Origin: Candidatus Omnitrophota bacterium
GTDB taxonomy: Bacteria; Omnitrophota; Gorgyraeia; JABMRG01
Assembly: GCA_028716165.1 (NCBI GenBank)
Contig: JAQUQI010000001.1
Span: 1-50,457 of the forward strand
Length of the DNA stretch: 50,457 bases
Reading direction: 5' to 3'
Shown here piece after piece: positions 8,113 to 17,316 of the stretch (position 1 is the first letter of the stretch; each line of letters starts with the position of its first letter). The translations under genes and the position numbers were made by a program. The notes below the pieces were generated by a model, which saw nothing but the letters and a program-made list of their open reading frames with translations, was not told the origin of the DNA and searched no databases.

Positions 8113-8916
8113 CTATTCTGCTACAAAATTTTTAGGCGTGGATAGAACCAGTAGTTTCGTGTATTCGTGCCTCGGAAACCTGAATACTGTGTCCGCCGGC
8201 CCCGACTCAACGATCCTGCCTTTATGCATAACAGCGGCTTCATCCGCTATGCCTTTGGCTATCCGGATATTATGCGTAATAAGCAATACCGAAAAATGCA
8301 TACTGGCGCGAAGCGATAAAAGCAGATCCAGTATTTCTCTTTCGGTATCAATGTCCAGAGCAGTGGTCGGTTCATCCGCTATCAGAAGCCTGGGCCCGGC
8401 TGCTATTGCCATGGCTATTGCCGCGCGCTGTTTCATGCCGCCTGAAAGCTGGTGCGGGTATGCTTCGTAAACACGCTTCGCGTCTTCAAGCCTGGCAGCG
8501 CGTAGAGCCTCCAATGTCAGGCACCTGGCCTGGCCCCTGCCGGTTATCTCATGGGCTAACAGGACCTCATCAATCTGCCGGCCTATTGTCATAACAGGAT
8601 TAAAGGCGGATGCGGGTTCCTGGAATACATATGATATCTTACCGCCCCTGATATTACGCAGTTTTTCTTCGGTTAACCTTAATATATTATCTCCATCCAT
8701 AACCACACTGCCCCTCATTATACTGCCTTCGCCGGCATCTATTAACCTTGTCATGGCAAGGCCCAATGTTGTCTTGCCACTGCCCGATTCTCCTATCAAG
8801 GCAAAAATACTTTTGTCCGGTATCTTCAAGCTGACGCCATCAACAACAGGAATCGGCGCTTCTGTCCGGCGCCTGCCGCGGCTGTAACAAACTGTTAAAT
8901 CGTTTATTCGTATCAT
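8113..8916 (-). CDS. Peptide ABC importer ATPase (DppD/OppD-like)
   Basis: Second ATPase subunit of the importer, 267 residues. Walker A GESGSGKTT is at 42-50, Gln99 lies in the Q-loop followed by PASAFNP, LSGGMKQ is at 157-163, Walker B ends in DEPTTALD at 181-188, and the H-loop is His215. The FQEPASAFNP and SGGMKQR forms are characteristic of DppD/OppD. As in its partner, the C-terminal oligopeptide domain is shortened; the protein ends soon after FRFPRHEYTKLL. Its ATG overlaps the stop of the upstream permease gene as ATGA. Confidence 0.92.
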   Translation of the reverse strand: MIRINDLTVCYSRGRRRTEAPIPVVDGVSLKIPDKSIFALIGESGSGKTTLGLAMTRLIDAGEGSIMRGSVVMDGDNILRLTEEKLRNIRGGKISYVFQEPASAFNPVMTIGRQIDEVLLAHEITGRGQARCLTLEALRAARLEDAKRVYEAYPHQLSGGMKQRAAIAMAIAAGPRLLIADEPTTALDIDTEREILDLLLSLRASMHFSVLLITHNIRIAKGIADEAAVMHKGRIVESGPADTVFRFPRHEYTKLLVLSTPKNFVAE

Positions 8917-9716
8917 ATCTTATAAGGCATAAAATGCTCCCGCAAGCCTTCTCCGATCATATTAAAACCTAATACGGTAATCAATATAAATAACCCTGGA
9001 AACACCGTAGGCCACCAGCAGGCCCCCAAAGATGCCTTACCCTCCATAAGGATATTGCCCCAACTGGGAGACGGCGGCTGAATACCTAAGCCTAAAAAAC
9101 TCAATGACGATTCCAGTAATACCGCCCCGGCAACACCAAACACCGCGCTTACTAAAACAGGCGCTATCGCGTTAGGAATAAGATGCCTGAATATTATCCT
9201 GGCACTGCTTGAGCCAAAGGCCTTTGAAACCAGGATGAACTCCCTGTTTTTCAGGCTTAATATCTCCGCGCGGACAAGCCTGGCAACAGGCATCCAGCTT
9301 GTCAACCCTATTATGACCATAATATTTATTATACCGGGTTCAAGCATAGCAACAACTGCAAGAACAATAAAAAACGCCGGAAAACACAGCATAATATCCA
9401 CAATACCCATAAGCGCGAGGTCTGTTATGCCGCCGTAATATCCGGCTATTGAACCTACAACAAGCCCTATGATAAGCGCGATTATTATTGCCACAAGGCC
9501 TGTCAGCATGGATACCCTGCCGCCATATATGACTCTGCTGAAAATATCTCTTCCCAGATAATCTGTCCCGAATATATGGGCTTTTGAAGGCGCCAGGAGA
9601 GCTCTTTCAATATTAATACTGACCGGGTCATGACGGCATATGACCGGGGCCAGCAATACCATAACGGCAAGGACACCTACCATTACTATGCCTGTTATCA
9701 TCAGGTTATTTGTCAT
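8913..9716 (-). CDS. Peptide ABC importer permease (DppC/OppC-like)
   Basis: Inner-membrane permease of 267 residues with about six spans. The N-terminal helix is followed by the periplasmic motif HIFGTDYLGRDIFSRVIYGGR (about 48-68), typical of DppC/OppC. The EAA-type cytoplasmic loop that contacts the ATPases is visible as SKAFGSSSARIIFRHLIPN. The C-terminus contains the family motif PSWGNIL near residue 220. The start lies inside the upstream dppB-like gene (overlap 11 bases) and its end overlaps the ATPase gene, so the subunits are translationally coupled. Confidence 0.93.
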   Translation of the reverse strand: MTNNLMITGIVMVGVLAVMVLLAPVICRHDPVSINIERALLAPSKAHIFGTDYLGRDIFSRVIYGGRVSMLTGLVAIIIALIIGLVVGSIAGYYGGITDLALMGIVDIMLCFPAFFIVLAVVAMLEPGIINIMVIIGLTSWMPVARLVRAEILSLKNREFILVSKAFGSSSARIIFRHLIPNAIAPVLVSAVFGVAGAVLLESSLSFLGLGIQPPSPSWGNILMEGKASLGACWWPTVFPGLFILITVLGFNMIGEGLREHFMPYKI

Positions 9717-10683
9717 ATTTTACCCTCGGGTCTGCCAATGAATATACTATGTCTGCCAGGATATTGCCGGCTAATGTAAGCAATGCCCCTATAACGAGAA
9801 CTGCCATAATAACAGGATAGTCCCTGCTCATTGCGGATTCATAAAATAACCTGCCCATGCCGGGGATACCGAAAACAGATTCAAATATAACACTGCCTCC
9901 TATAAGCCCGGGCACTGCAAGGCCCAATATTGTTATAACAGGTAATATCGCATTTTTAAGCGCGTGTTTGTATATCACATCTCTTTCCTTAAGCCCTTTG
10001 GCCCGGGCCATTTTGATATAATCCTTTCGCAGGACCTCCAGCATGCTGTTCCTGACATATCTGCTCATGCCCGCTATTCCCCCCGCGCAAGAGACAAAAA
10101 CCGGCAAGGCAAGATGCCTGGCTATATCAGCCGCCTTGCCTGCCATTGTAAGAGTATCAAAATCAAGCGAGACAATACCTTGTATCGGCAGCCATCCAAG
10201 CCTGATACCGAAAAAAGACATCAGAAGCAGGGCCAGCCAAAAACCGGGAAACGCAAATCCAATGAAAACAATTATTGTCGTAAGCCGGTCAAATAAACCA
10301 TTACACTTTACGGCTCCGGCCGCGCCAATGGGTATAGCAATAAGCAGAATAAGCAGGACAGATAACCCGTTGATAAACAGGGTAATCGGCGCGCGCTCCG
10401 CTATCTTTACCATAACCTTCTGTCCGTCTCTGTACGATACGCCAAAATCAAAATTAATAATACGCCTTACCCAGTTCAGATACTGCTTATGGATAGGGCT
10501 GTCAAGCCCGTATTGCGCCATAAGCTTCTGTTTGAGCTCAAACGACGAAGCCTTTGGGTCAAGCATTGTCATGCCGTCAACAGGATTACCCGGGGCAAGG
10601 TGTATGACAATAAACGATATCAAGGTAATGCCAATGATCGTCGGAATAGCCAATATAATACGCCTGATTATATAACGCCTCAT
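9706..10683 (-). CDS. Peptide ABC importer permease (DppB/OppB-like)
   Basis: Inner-membrane permease of 325 residues. MRRYIIRRIILAIPTIIGIT is the usual DppB beginning, followed by PGNPVDG, and the EAA loop reads MARAKGLKERDVIYKHALKNA. I place the start at the ATG at 10683, which has AAAGG seven bases upstream and overlaps the stop of the binding-protein gene as ATGA. The frame is open 18 codons further up, but that extension is basic and unlike the family. It partners the downstream DppC-like permease. Confidence 0.92.
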   Translation of the reverse strand: MRRYIIRRIILAIPTIIGITLISFIVIHLAPGNPVDGMTMLDPKASSFELKQKLMAQYGLDSPIHKQYLNWVRRIINFDFGVSYRDGQKVMVKIAERAPITLFINGLSVLLILLIAIPIGAAGAVKCNGLFDRLTTIIVFIGFAFPGFWLALLLMSFFGIRLGWLPIQGIVSLDFDTLTMAGKAADIARHLALPVFVSCAGGIAGMSRYVRNSMLEVLRKDYIKMARAKGLKERDVIYKHALKNAILPVITILGLAVPGLIGGSVIFESVFGIPGMGRLFYESAMSRDYPVIMAVLVIGALLTLAGNILADIVYSLADPRVKYDK

Positions 10684-12341
10684 AGTAATACCTTTTGCCT
10701 TGGGCCGTACTTTTGCTGCTCTTCGGGAACATACCATTCGGTAAAATTATGCCTTATGCCCGAAAGCGACGGTTTAATATTTTTAAAACGTTTGTGGATA
10801 ATCGGCAGGCTGTCCTCAACCCATAAAAACATATACGGTTGTTCCTCATGCAGTATAGAATGGATTCTGTGATACACCCGAGCCCTGGCAGGCCGGTCAA
10901 TGATAAGCCTGCCCTGGTCAAACAGATAGTCAACCTCTTCATTTTTATAACTTATGAAATTAAATTCTCCTTCCCTGGTCTTTGATGAGTGCCATATATC
11001 AAGGCAATCCGGATCAGGGGATAGCCCCCAACCCATGAGAACTGCCTCAAACTTTTTTTTATTAATAAACTCGCCCAACAAAACACTCCACTCCATCGGC
11101 TTTATTCTCATAACAATGCCCGCCTCTTTTAATTGCTGCTGTATCATCTGCGCCGCGTATTCCCTAAGGTTATTACCCTGATTAATAAGCAGGCAAAATT
11201 CAAAATCCACACCATCTTTATCTATGACGCCGTCTCCGTCCGTGTCAGACCAGCCTGCCTGGGCCAAAAGCCTTAAAGCCGCGGTTATGTCCCTGGGCCT
11301 GGGAATTATATCTTTATTATACGCCCACGAGCCAGGCAAAAAGGGCCCTGTGCATATCCTGCCAAGGCCAAGCAATGCACCGTCAATGATACTCTGTTTG
11401 TCAACTGCCAAATCCAGCGCCTGGCGCACTCTTTTATCTTTGAACTTTATATCGCGCAGATTATAACCTAAATAGGTATAACCGGATGAAGAATAGCTGT
11501 ATTTATTAAAACATGCCCGAAAATAATCATTTTGCGTCTGTCTCTTGTATTGCAAAGGGCTAAGGCCCATAAAATCAATCCCTCCGGCCTGAAGCTCAAG
11601 AAACATCGTAGACGGATCGGGTATCACCCTGTATATATAATAATCAATATAAGGCCTTTTCTTGAAATAGTCCTCATTGGCCTTTAAAATAATCTGCTGT
11701 CCGGTAATCCATTTCACGAATTTATACGCCCCTGTACCGACGGGCTGGCGGGCAAACTTTGTCAGGCTCAAATCTTCATTCTGCAGGATATGCCTTGGGA
11801 TAATAGGCATAGTCCATGAAGACAAGGCTGGGGCAAAAGGGCTGTAATAAGAAATTTTTATCTTATAGGGGTTAATCACCCTGAATGACTCTATTCTATT
11901 GAAATCTCCGGAGTAGGCCGTTTTAGTCTTAGGGTCAATAAGGCTCTGGTATGTAAAAAGAACATCTTCGGCGGTAAACGGCGCGCCGTCATGCCATTTC
12001 ACGCCATCGCGCAGGATAAAAGTAATCTCGCCTCCGTCACGGCTCATTTCCCAGGACAGGCAAAGATCTCCGATTATATTGAGATCTTTATCATATCTTA
12101 CAAGGCCATTATATAAAAGAGAACACAGCTCGTGGGAAACTGAATCCGAGGCTACGATAGGGATAAGGGTTATGGGGTCGGCAATAGACGCTGTAACAAG
12201 GCAATCTCCGTTGGCGGGTAAATTGTCCGGGGCATAATCTATGCCCGCGCTTTTTAATGAACATCCGAAAAGGCACGGCAATAAAAAAGCCGCCAAAAAA
12301 ACCAGCGGTCTTGCCAGATAACGCTTTAAGCTACGCAACAT
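10680..12341 (-). CDS. Peptide ABC importer substrate-binding lipoprotein
   Basis: Extracytoplasmic solute-binding protein of family 5 (DppA/OppA type), 553 residues. The N-terminus has basic residues, a hydrophobic stretch and the lipobox LFGC with Cys27, so the mature protein would be lipid-anchored. Family landmarks are WHDGAPFTAEDV, RVIPDPSTMFLELQAG and RQALDLAVDKQSII. Near residue 400 a DTDGDGVIDKDG segment resembles a calcium-binding loop, as often seen in this family. It is first in the ABC operon, behind a candidate promoter at 12366-12395. The ligand may be peptides or another small compound; sequence alone does not decide. Confidence 0.92.
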   Translation of the reverse strand: MLRSLKRYLARPLVFLAAFLLPCLFGCSLKSAGIDYAPDNLPANGDCLVTASIADPITLIPIVASDSVSHELCSLLYNGLVRYDKDLNIIGDLCLSWEMSRDGGEITFILRDGVKWHDGAPFTAEDVLFTYQSLIDPKTKTAYSGDFNRIESFRVINPYKIKISYYSPFAPALSSWTMPIIPRHILQNEDLSLTKFARQPVGTGAYKFVKWITGQQIILKANEDYFKKRPYIDYYIYRVIPDPSTMFLELQAGGIDFMGLSPLQYKRQTQNDYFRACFNKYSYSSSGYTYLGYNLRDIKFKDKRVRQALDLAVDKQSIIDGALLGLGRICTGPFLPGSWAYNKDIIPRPRDITAALRLLAQAGWSDTDGDGVIDKDGVDFEFCLLINQGNNLREYAAQMIQQQLKEAGIVMRIKPMEWSVLLGEFINKKKFEAVLMGWGLSPDPDCLDIWHSSKTREGEFNFISYKNEEVDYLFDQGRLIIDRPARARVYHRIHSILHEEQPYMFLWVEDSLPIIHKRFKNIKPSLSGIRHNFTEWYVPEEQQKYGPRQKVLL

Positions 12342-12365
12342 AGGCCTTTATTTTCCGGCTGTTTG

Positions 12366-12395
12366 TCTATACGCATATATTTCCCGGCATGGCAA
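12366..12395 (-). promoter_or_regulatory. Candidate promoter of the ABC importer operon
   Basis: On the minus strand TTGCCA (12395-12390, five of six consensus bases) and TATAGA (12371-12366) are separated by 18 bases. The site lies in the 139-base gap between secG and the binding-protein gene, about 25-30 bases before the ATG at 12341. The same gap carries a small GCCTG-TTC-CAGGC hairpin just after the secG stop, without a T-run, so separation from secG may be incomplete. Confidence 0.4.
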
Positions 12396-12480
12396 TAAAA
12401 CAATTCTGCCGGCCGGACACCGTGTTACCGGTTCTTTACTTTAAAACATTTTACGACGCTGTGCCTGGAACAGGCCCTGC

Positions 12481-12855
12481 CTATTTTGACGCATCGGGCT
12501 GATTGCCTGTCTGCGGTTCTATTCGGGCATTCTTATCAATGTCGGTTTTTTGCCCGGAACTATCCAGTGTATCCGACGCGGTAACCGGTATGGTTTTTAC
12601 GCTGTCCATAATAGACTTCTGCCTCCTGCCCGATAAAAAGGCCAGAGCAAGCGACGTGCATAAAAAAAGTATAGCGCTTACCTCGGTCGCCTTTGTAAGA
12701 AAAGCTCCCGCCTTCTGCCCGAATATGGTCATTTGCGAACTTCCGCCTCCGCCGAATGTCTCGGCAAGCCCGCCGCCTTTTCCGGTCTGAAGCAGTATAA
12801 CGCCAACAAGGACAAATGAAACAATTATATGCACAACAAGTACTAATATATACAT
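12481..12855 (-). CDS. secG: Protein translocase subunit SecG
   Basis: SecG is the small auxiliary subunit of the SecYEG channel in the inner membrane. The 124-residue product has two hydrophobic spans (about 2-22 and 52-73) linked by the conserved loop LQTGKGGGLAETFGGGG and the FGQKAGAFLTKAT segment. A polar tail of about 45 residues follows, a common but variable extension. It ends with TAG. The gene is tightly coupled to tpiA: its Shine-Dalgarno lies inside the tpiA coding sequence. The order tpiA-secG is common in bacteria. Confidence 0.95.
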   Translation of the reverse strand: MYILVLVVHIIVSFVLVGVILLQTGKGGGLAETFGGGGSSQMTIFGQKAGAFLTKATEVSAILFLCTSLALAFLSGRRQKSIMDSVKTIPVTASDTLDSSGQKTDIDKNARIEPQTGNQPDASK

Positions 12856-12874
12856 CGGTTTACACCGCTCCTTT
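12856..12874 (-). promoter_or_regulatory. secG ribosome binding site with an intervening hairpin
   Basis: The minus strand reads AAAGGAG (12874-12868), then CGGT-GTAA-ACCG (12867-12856), then the secG ATG. The Shine-Dalgarno is 12 bases from the start, too far for normal use, but the intervening bases can fold into a four-base-pair stem with a GNRA-type GUAA loop. That fold would bring the two into range. The tpiA stop codon TAA is in the loop, so ribosomes ending tpiA would open the stem. Translational coupling is inferred. Confidence 0.5.
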
Positions 12875-13615
12875 CACGATAGCGCTAAACGAATCAGCCT
12901 TCAGGCTTGCTCCTCCTACTAAAGCGCCGTCTATGTCCTGCTCGTTCATGAGCTCTCTGATATTATCAGGCTTGACACTGCCGCCGTATTGTATTCTTGT
13001 CTCCTGAGCAATGCTGTCATTAAACATCCCTCCAAGCATCTTTCTGATATGGGCATGGACCTGCTGGGCGATTTCCGGAGTCGCGGTCTTGCCCGTGCCA
13101 ATGGCCCAAACAGGCTCATACGCGAAAACTATATTCTTCATACTATCGGATTTTATACCTTCAAGCGCGTTTTGGACATGGTCTTTTATCACATCAAATG
13201 CCTTGCCCTGCTCACGCTGGTTGAGGGTTTCTCCGACGCACACAATGGGCTTTAGTCCGGCTTCAAGCGCCGCCTTTATCTTTTTATTGACATCAGAATT
13301 TGTTTCATGAAAATACTGCCTTCTCTCGGAATGGCCGATTATCACATATTCACAGCCGGCGTCCTTAAGCATATCGGCTGAAACCTCTCCGGTAAAAGCC
13401 CCTTTCTTTTCCCAGTACATATCCTGCGCGCCAAGCTTGATGTTTGAATCAATAAGTATTTCGCGCACATCAGATAATGACGTAAATGCGGGGCAAACTA
13501 CAATGTCAACAGAGTCCGTGCTGCAAAGTTCACGCTTAAGCCCGTTGACCAGGTCCACAGCCTCTTTTATCGTGTTAAACATCTTCCAGTTACCGGCAAT
13601 AATAGGTTTTCTCAT
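12860..13615 (-). CDS. tpiA: Triosephosphate isomerase
   Basis: A cytoplasmic TIM-barrel enzyme interconverting dihydroxyacetone phosphate and glyceraldehyde 3-phosphate. The 251-residue length is standard. All active-site residues are present: Asn9 and Lys11 in GNWKM, His95 in IGHSERR, and Glu167 in AYEPVWAIGTG. The phosphate-binding YGGSV and GGAS motifs follow. GGGAG lies six bases before the ATG. The gene follows pgk by 102 bases and overlaps the secG translation signal. Confidence 0.98.
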   Translation of the reverse strand: MRKPIIAGNWKMFNTIKEAVDLVNGLKRELCSTDSVDIVVCPAFTSLSDVREILIDSNIKLGAQDMYWEKKGAFTGEVSADMLKDAGCEYVIIGHSERRQYFHETNSDVNKKIKAALEAGLKPIVCVGETLNQREQGKAFDVIKDHVQNALEGIKSDSMKNIVFAYEPVWAIGTGKTATPEIAQQVHAHIRKMLGGMFNDSIAQETRIQYGGSVKPDNIRELMNEQDIDGALVGGASLKADSFSAIVKGAV

Positions 13616-13717
13616 TTATTACTCCCTTTTCTTCGCGTATTAAAAATAATAACACCAACACCCTAAACCCTTAAAAACCTTAAAAGACACAGCTGACAAA
13701 TAGGAAATATCCCTTGC

Positions 13718-14902
13718 TTATTTATCTGAAAGCGCTGCTATTCCCGGCAAAATCTTGCCTTCAAGATATTCCAACGAAGCGCCGCCGCCGGTTGAGATAT
13801 GAGACATCTTGCCGGAAAACCCAAACTTGGCTACTGCCGCCGCTGTATCACCGCCGCCTATAACAGAAACGCAGTTTAAGCCCGCTATCGCCTTGGCAAG
13901 GGACCTTGTCCCGTGGGCAAATTTATCGTTCTCAAATATACCTACAGGCCCGTTCCAGACAATGGTCCTGGCAGGACGCAGTTTAACAATAAACAAGTCT
14001 ATGGTCTTAGGGCCTATGTCAACAGCCATAAATCCCTTATCAATGGATTCGCCTGCTGTCGTCTTCACATTAGAAGCCTTTTCTATATCATCGGTTACAA
14101 TGTGGTCTATTGGAAGTATAATCTCTACTTTTCTTTTTTCGGCCTTGCGCAGAATAACCCTGGCAGTTTCAACCATGTCCTGTTCAACCCGCGAAGAACC
14201 CACATCAATGCCGCGTGTCTTCATAAAAGTATATGCCATAGCGCCGCCTATAATAATTGCGTCCGCCTTCTCCATCATGTTCTCAATGACGGGTATTTTA
14301 TCAGCTACCTTGGCGCCTCCGAGCAAAAACACAAAAGGCTTATCAGGGCTGGTAACAACCTTCTGAAAATATTCTATCTCTTTTTCAACAAGAAGGCCCG
14401 AAACAGACTCAAGATAATGCGTAACACCTTCTGTTGAGGCATGGGCCCGGTGGCATGTTCCAAAGGCGTCATTTACAAAAATGTCCCCTAATCCCGCCAG
14501 TCTTTTGGAAAACACCTTATCATTATCAGTCTCTTCCTTATGGAACCTTAGGTTCTCAAGCAATACCACGTCGCCGTTTGACATGCCTGAAACGGCCTTT
14601 TCTACCTTTTCACCAACGCAGTCGTCCAGGACCTTTACAGGCTTATTTAATAAAGCGCTTAACGATTTGGCGCACGGCTTTAAACTGTATTCCGGTTTTA
14701 CCTCACCCTTGGGCCTGCCGAGATGGCTCATCAGGACAAGCCTGCCGCCTTTTGACAATATATATTGGATAGTAGGCAATGCGGCCCTTATCCTGTTATC
14801 ATCCGTTACGTTTTGCTGTTTATCCAGCGGAACATTGAAATCAACCCTCATCAAAACGCGTTTTGCCGCGAAATCAACATCCCTTACGGATTTTTTATTC
14901 AT
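13718..14902 (-). CDS. pgk: Phosphoglycerate kinase
   Basis: Transfers phosphate between 1,3-bisphosphoglycerate and ADP. The 394-residue protein has the bilobal family motifs: RVDFNVPLD near residue 20, SHLGRPKG, RFHKEE, AFGTCHRAHAS, LGGAKVADKI, and the nucleotide-lobe motifs GGGDTAAAV and STGGGASLEYLEG. GGAG stands seven bases before the ATG. It lies between gap and tpiA, forming the classic lower-glycolysis run. The 150-base gap to gap contains strong hairpins described separately. Confidence 0.98.
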   Translation of the reverse strand: MNKKSVRDVDFAAKRVLMRVDFNVPLDKQQNVTDDNRIRAALPTIQYILSKGGRLVLMSHLGRPKGEVKPEYSLKPCAKSLSALLNKPVKVLDDCVGEKVEKAVSGMSNGDVVLLENLRFHKEETDNDKVFSKRLAGLGDIFVNDAFGTCHRAHASTEGVTHYLESVSGLLVEKEIEYFQKVVTSPDKPFVFLLGGAKVADKIPVIENMMEKADAIIIGGAMAYTFMKTRGIDVGSSRVEQDMVETARVILRKAEKRKVEIILPIDHIVTDDIEKASNVKTTAGESIDKGFMAVDIGPKTIDLFIVKLRPARTIVWNGPVGIFENDKFAHGTRSLAKAIAGLNCVSVIGGGDTAAAVAKFGFSGKMSHISTGGGASLEYLEGKILPGIAALSDK

Positions 14903-14930
14903 TTTACGTCTCCATCCCGGCGGTTAAGGC

Positions 14931-15033
14931 ATGCCGGAGTTTATCTTGTCTGCCACAGATTCTGCCTTAGGCAGGCCTGCCGGGCCGAAAGCGTTTTTAT
15001 CCGCCCGCGGCTAAAAAAGGCGGGCGGATAAAA
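14931..15033 (-). repeat. Inverted repeats in the gap-pgk spacer
   Basis: Bases 14995-15007 and 15021-15033 are perfect 13-base inverted repeats (TTTTATCCGCCCG arms) around a 13-base loop. Beside them, 14970-14992 hold overlapping palindromes (CTGCC-TTA-GGCAG and GGCAGGCCTGCC) that cannot both form at once. No T-run follows the large stem on the minus strand, so it is not a standard terminator. It could protect the 3' end of gap mRNA, mark a processing site, or cause partial termination. Confidence 0.55.
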
Positions 15034-15052
15034 CAATGCCTTACGGCCACCA

Positions 15053-16057
<1,005 letters not shown>

Positions 16058-16117
16058 TTACCTCCTTGAATTTTTTTGAAGATAGAATCTCAAGCCTGTT
16101 TTTAGAACATTGCCCGG

Positions 16118-16204
16118 TAGGCTTGTCTAAGCCTAAGACATTCTTCTTCTTTTTTCTACGGCATCCGGGCCGATAGGAGGGTTATTTATCCGACCGGGCC
16201 GGAA
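16118..16204 (-). other. Structured leader between galT-like gene and gap
   Basis: Minus-strand bases 16135-16118 form TAGGCTT-AGAC-AAGCCTA, a seven-base-pair stem with a four-base loop. Farther upstream CCGGTCGGAT and ATCGGCCCGG pair in eight of ten positions around a 13-base loop. Neither hairpin is followed by a T-run. The region may shape or stabilise the gap transcript; no gene or clear promoter was seen here. Confidence 0.35.
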
Positions 16205-16219
16205 TGAAACGCTTCCTGC

Positions 16220-17236
16220 TTATATCACCGCTTCCCTTAAATACCTGCTGGCTGTTTCAGGCGATGTTGAATTTATATAAAATCCGCTGCCCCACTCAAA
16301 ACCGGCTATCTTGCTAAGCTTCGGCATCACCTCAACGTGCCAATGATAATATACATGAGAATCATTGTCCGAATTACTGCCGTTTAAAGGCGCTGTGTGT
16401 ATCGTAAAATTATAAGGCGGATTATGCAATACCCGCTTTATCCTCATAAGGATCTCTTTGAGTATCCAGGCAAAATTTTCCACCTGCCCCTCACTTATAT
16501 CGGTAAAACAGGCTTGATGGCTCTTCGGTATAATAAATATCTCAAAAGGCGACCTTGACGCGAAAGGACAGAATGCGACGAAATCATCGTTTTCGCATAT
16601 CTCCCTGTGCCTGTATTCCAATTCCTGACGGGCTATATCGCAAAACACGCACCTCTCTTTATAATCATAATACCTTTGAGCGCACTCAAGCTCTTCCATA
16701 ACGCGCTTGGGCACTATCGGAAGCGATATGAGCTGTGTGTGGCTATGCTCTAACGAGGCCCCTGCCGCGAGCCCGTAATTCTTAAATATCAGGACATACT
16801 TAAACCTTCCATCCCTGCCAAGTTCAATAGACCTTCTTTTATAGACGCGTATTATCCTTTTTATCTGGTCTATATCCAGGTCCGCGAGTTGTTTATTGTG
16901 GTCAACATCCTCAATAATGACCTCGTGTTCACCAACACCGTTCATCATGTCAAACATGCCTATACCGGATCTTTTAAGATCGGGCTCGTTCTTCAGCGCG
17001 GGAAATTTGTTCGGCACCGTCCTCGTTATCCAGCCGGGAGTGTTCGCGGCAAGAGCGGAAGGCCTGTCCGCGTCAACTTCCGGCGGAGTCAGCTTTTCAT
17101 TACCCGGACAAAAAGGGCAGGCTCCGCTGCCGTCTATGCGCGGGCTTTCTATATCATAACCCTCGGGGCCAAAATCTTTCTCATTGCTGATTATAACCCA
17201 TCTTGCCGTCATGGGATCAAGCCTTAATTCGCCCAT
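16220..17236 (-). CDS. galT: Galactose-1-phosphate uridylyltransferase-type enzyme (complete active site)
   Basis: A 338-residue member of the GalT branch of the HIT superfamily. These enzymes move a nucleotidyl group between hexose phosphates through a covalent His intermediate. The structural zinc site (Cys40, Cys43, His113, His164), the nucleophile His166 in HSHTQ, and the second metal site (Glu182, His280, His298, His300) can all be placed by alignment with E. coli GalT. AAGGA is nine bases before the ATG. The substrate could be galactose 1-phosphate or, as in some relatives, ADP-glucose/glucose 1-phosphate. Neighbouring glycolytic and glucan genes favour a glucose-1-phosphate role. Confidence 0.85.
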   Translation of the reverse strand: MGELRLDPMTARWVIISNEKDFGPEGYDIESPRIDGSGACPFCPGNEKLTPPEVDADRPSALAANTPGWITRTVPNKFPALKNEPDLKRSGIGMFDMMNGVGEHEVIIEDVDHNKQLADLDIDQIKRIIRVYKRRSIELGRDGRFKYVLIFKNYGLAAGASLEHSHTQLISLPIVPKRVMEELECAQRYYDYKERCVFCDIARQELEYRHREICENDDFVAFCPFASRSPFEIFIIPKSHQACFTDISEGQVENFAWILKEILMRIKRVLHNPPYNFTIHTAPLNGSNSDNDSHVYYHWHVEVMPKLSKIAGFEWGSGFYINSTSPETASRYLREAVI

Positions 17237-17316
17237 ATATAACTATCCTTATTTTATGTCATCATGCACTGCTTTATAGAACAGCCGCGTAAATTGCGCG
17301 CATAAAACGCGTGATA

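Noticed and set aside
12342-12480. A possible tRNA or small RNA in the secG-ABC importer gap
   Set aside because: The only structure is a short GCCTG-TTC-CAGGC hairpin; no cloverleaf, T-loop consensus or acceptor pairing can be made.
14995-15033. The strong hairpin between gap and pgk as a rho-independent terminator
   Set aside because: On the transcribed strand it is followed by ACGCTTTCGG and not by a T-run, and pgk continues in the same direction without a clear new promoter.
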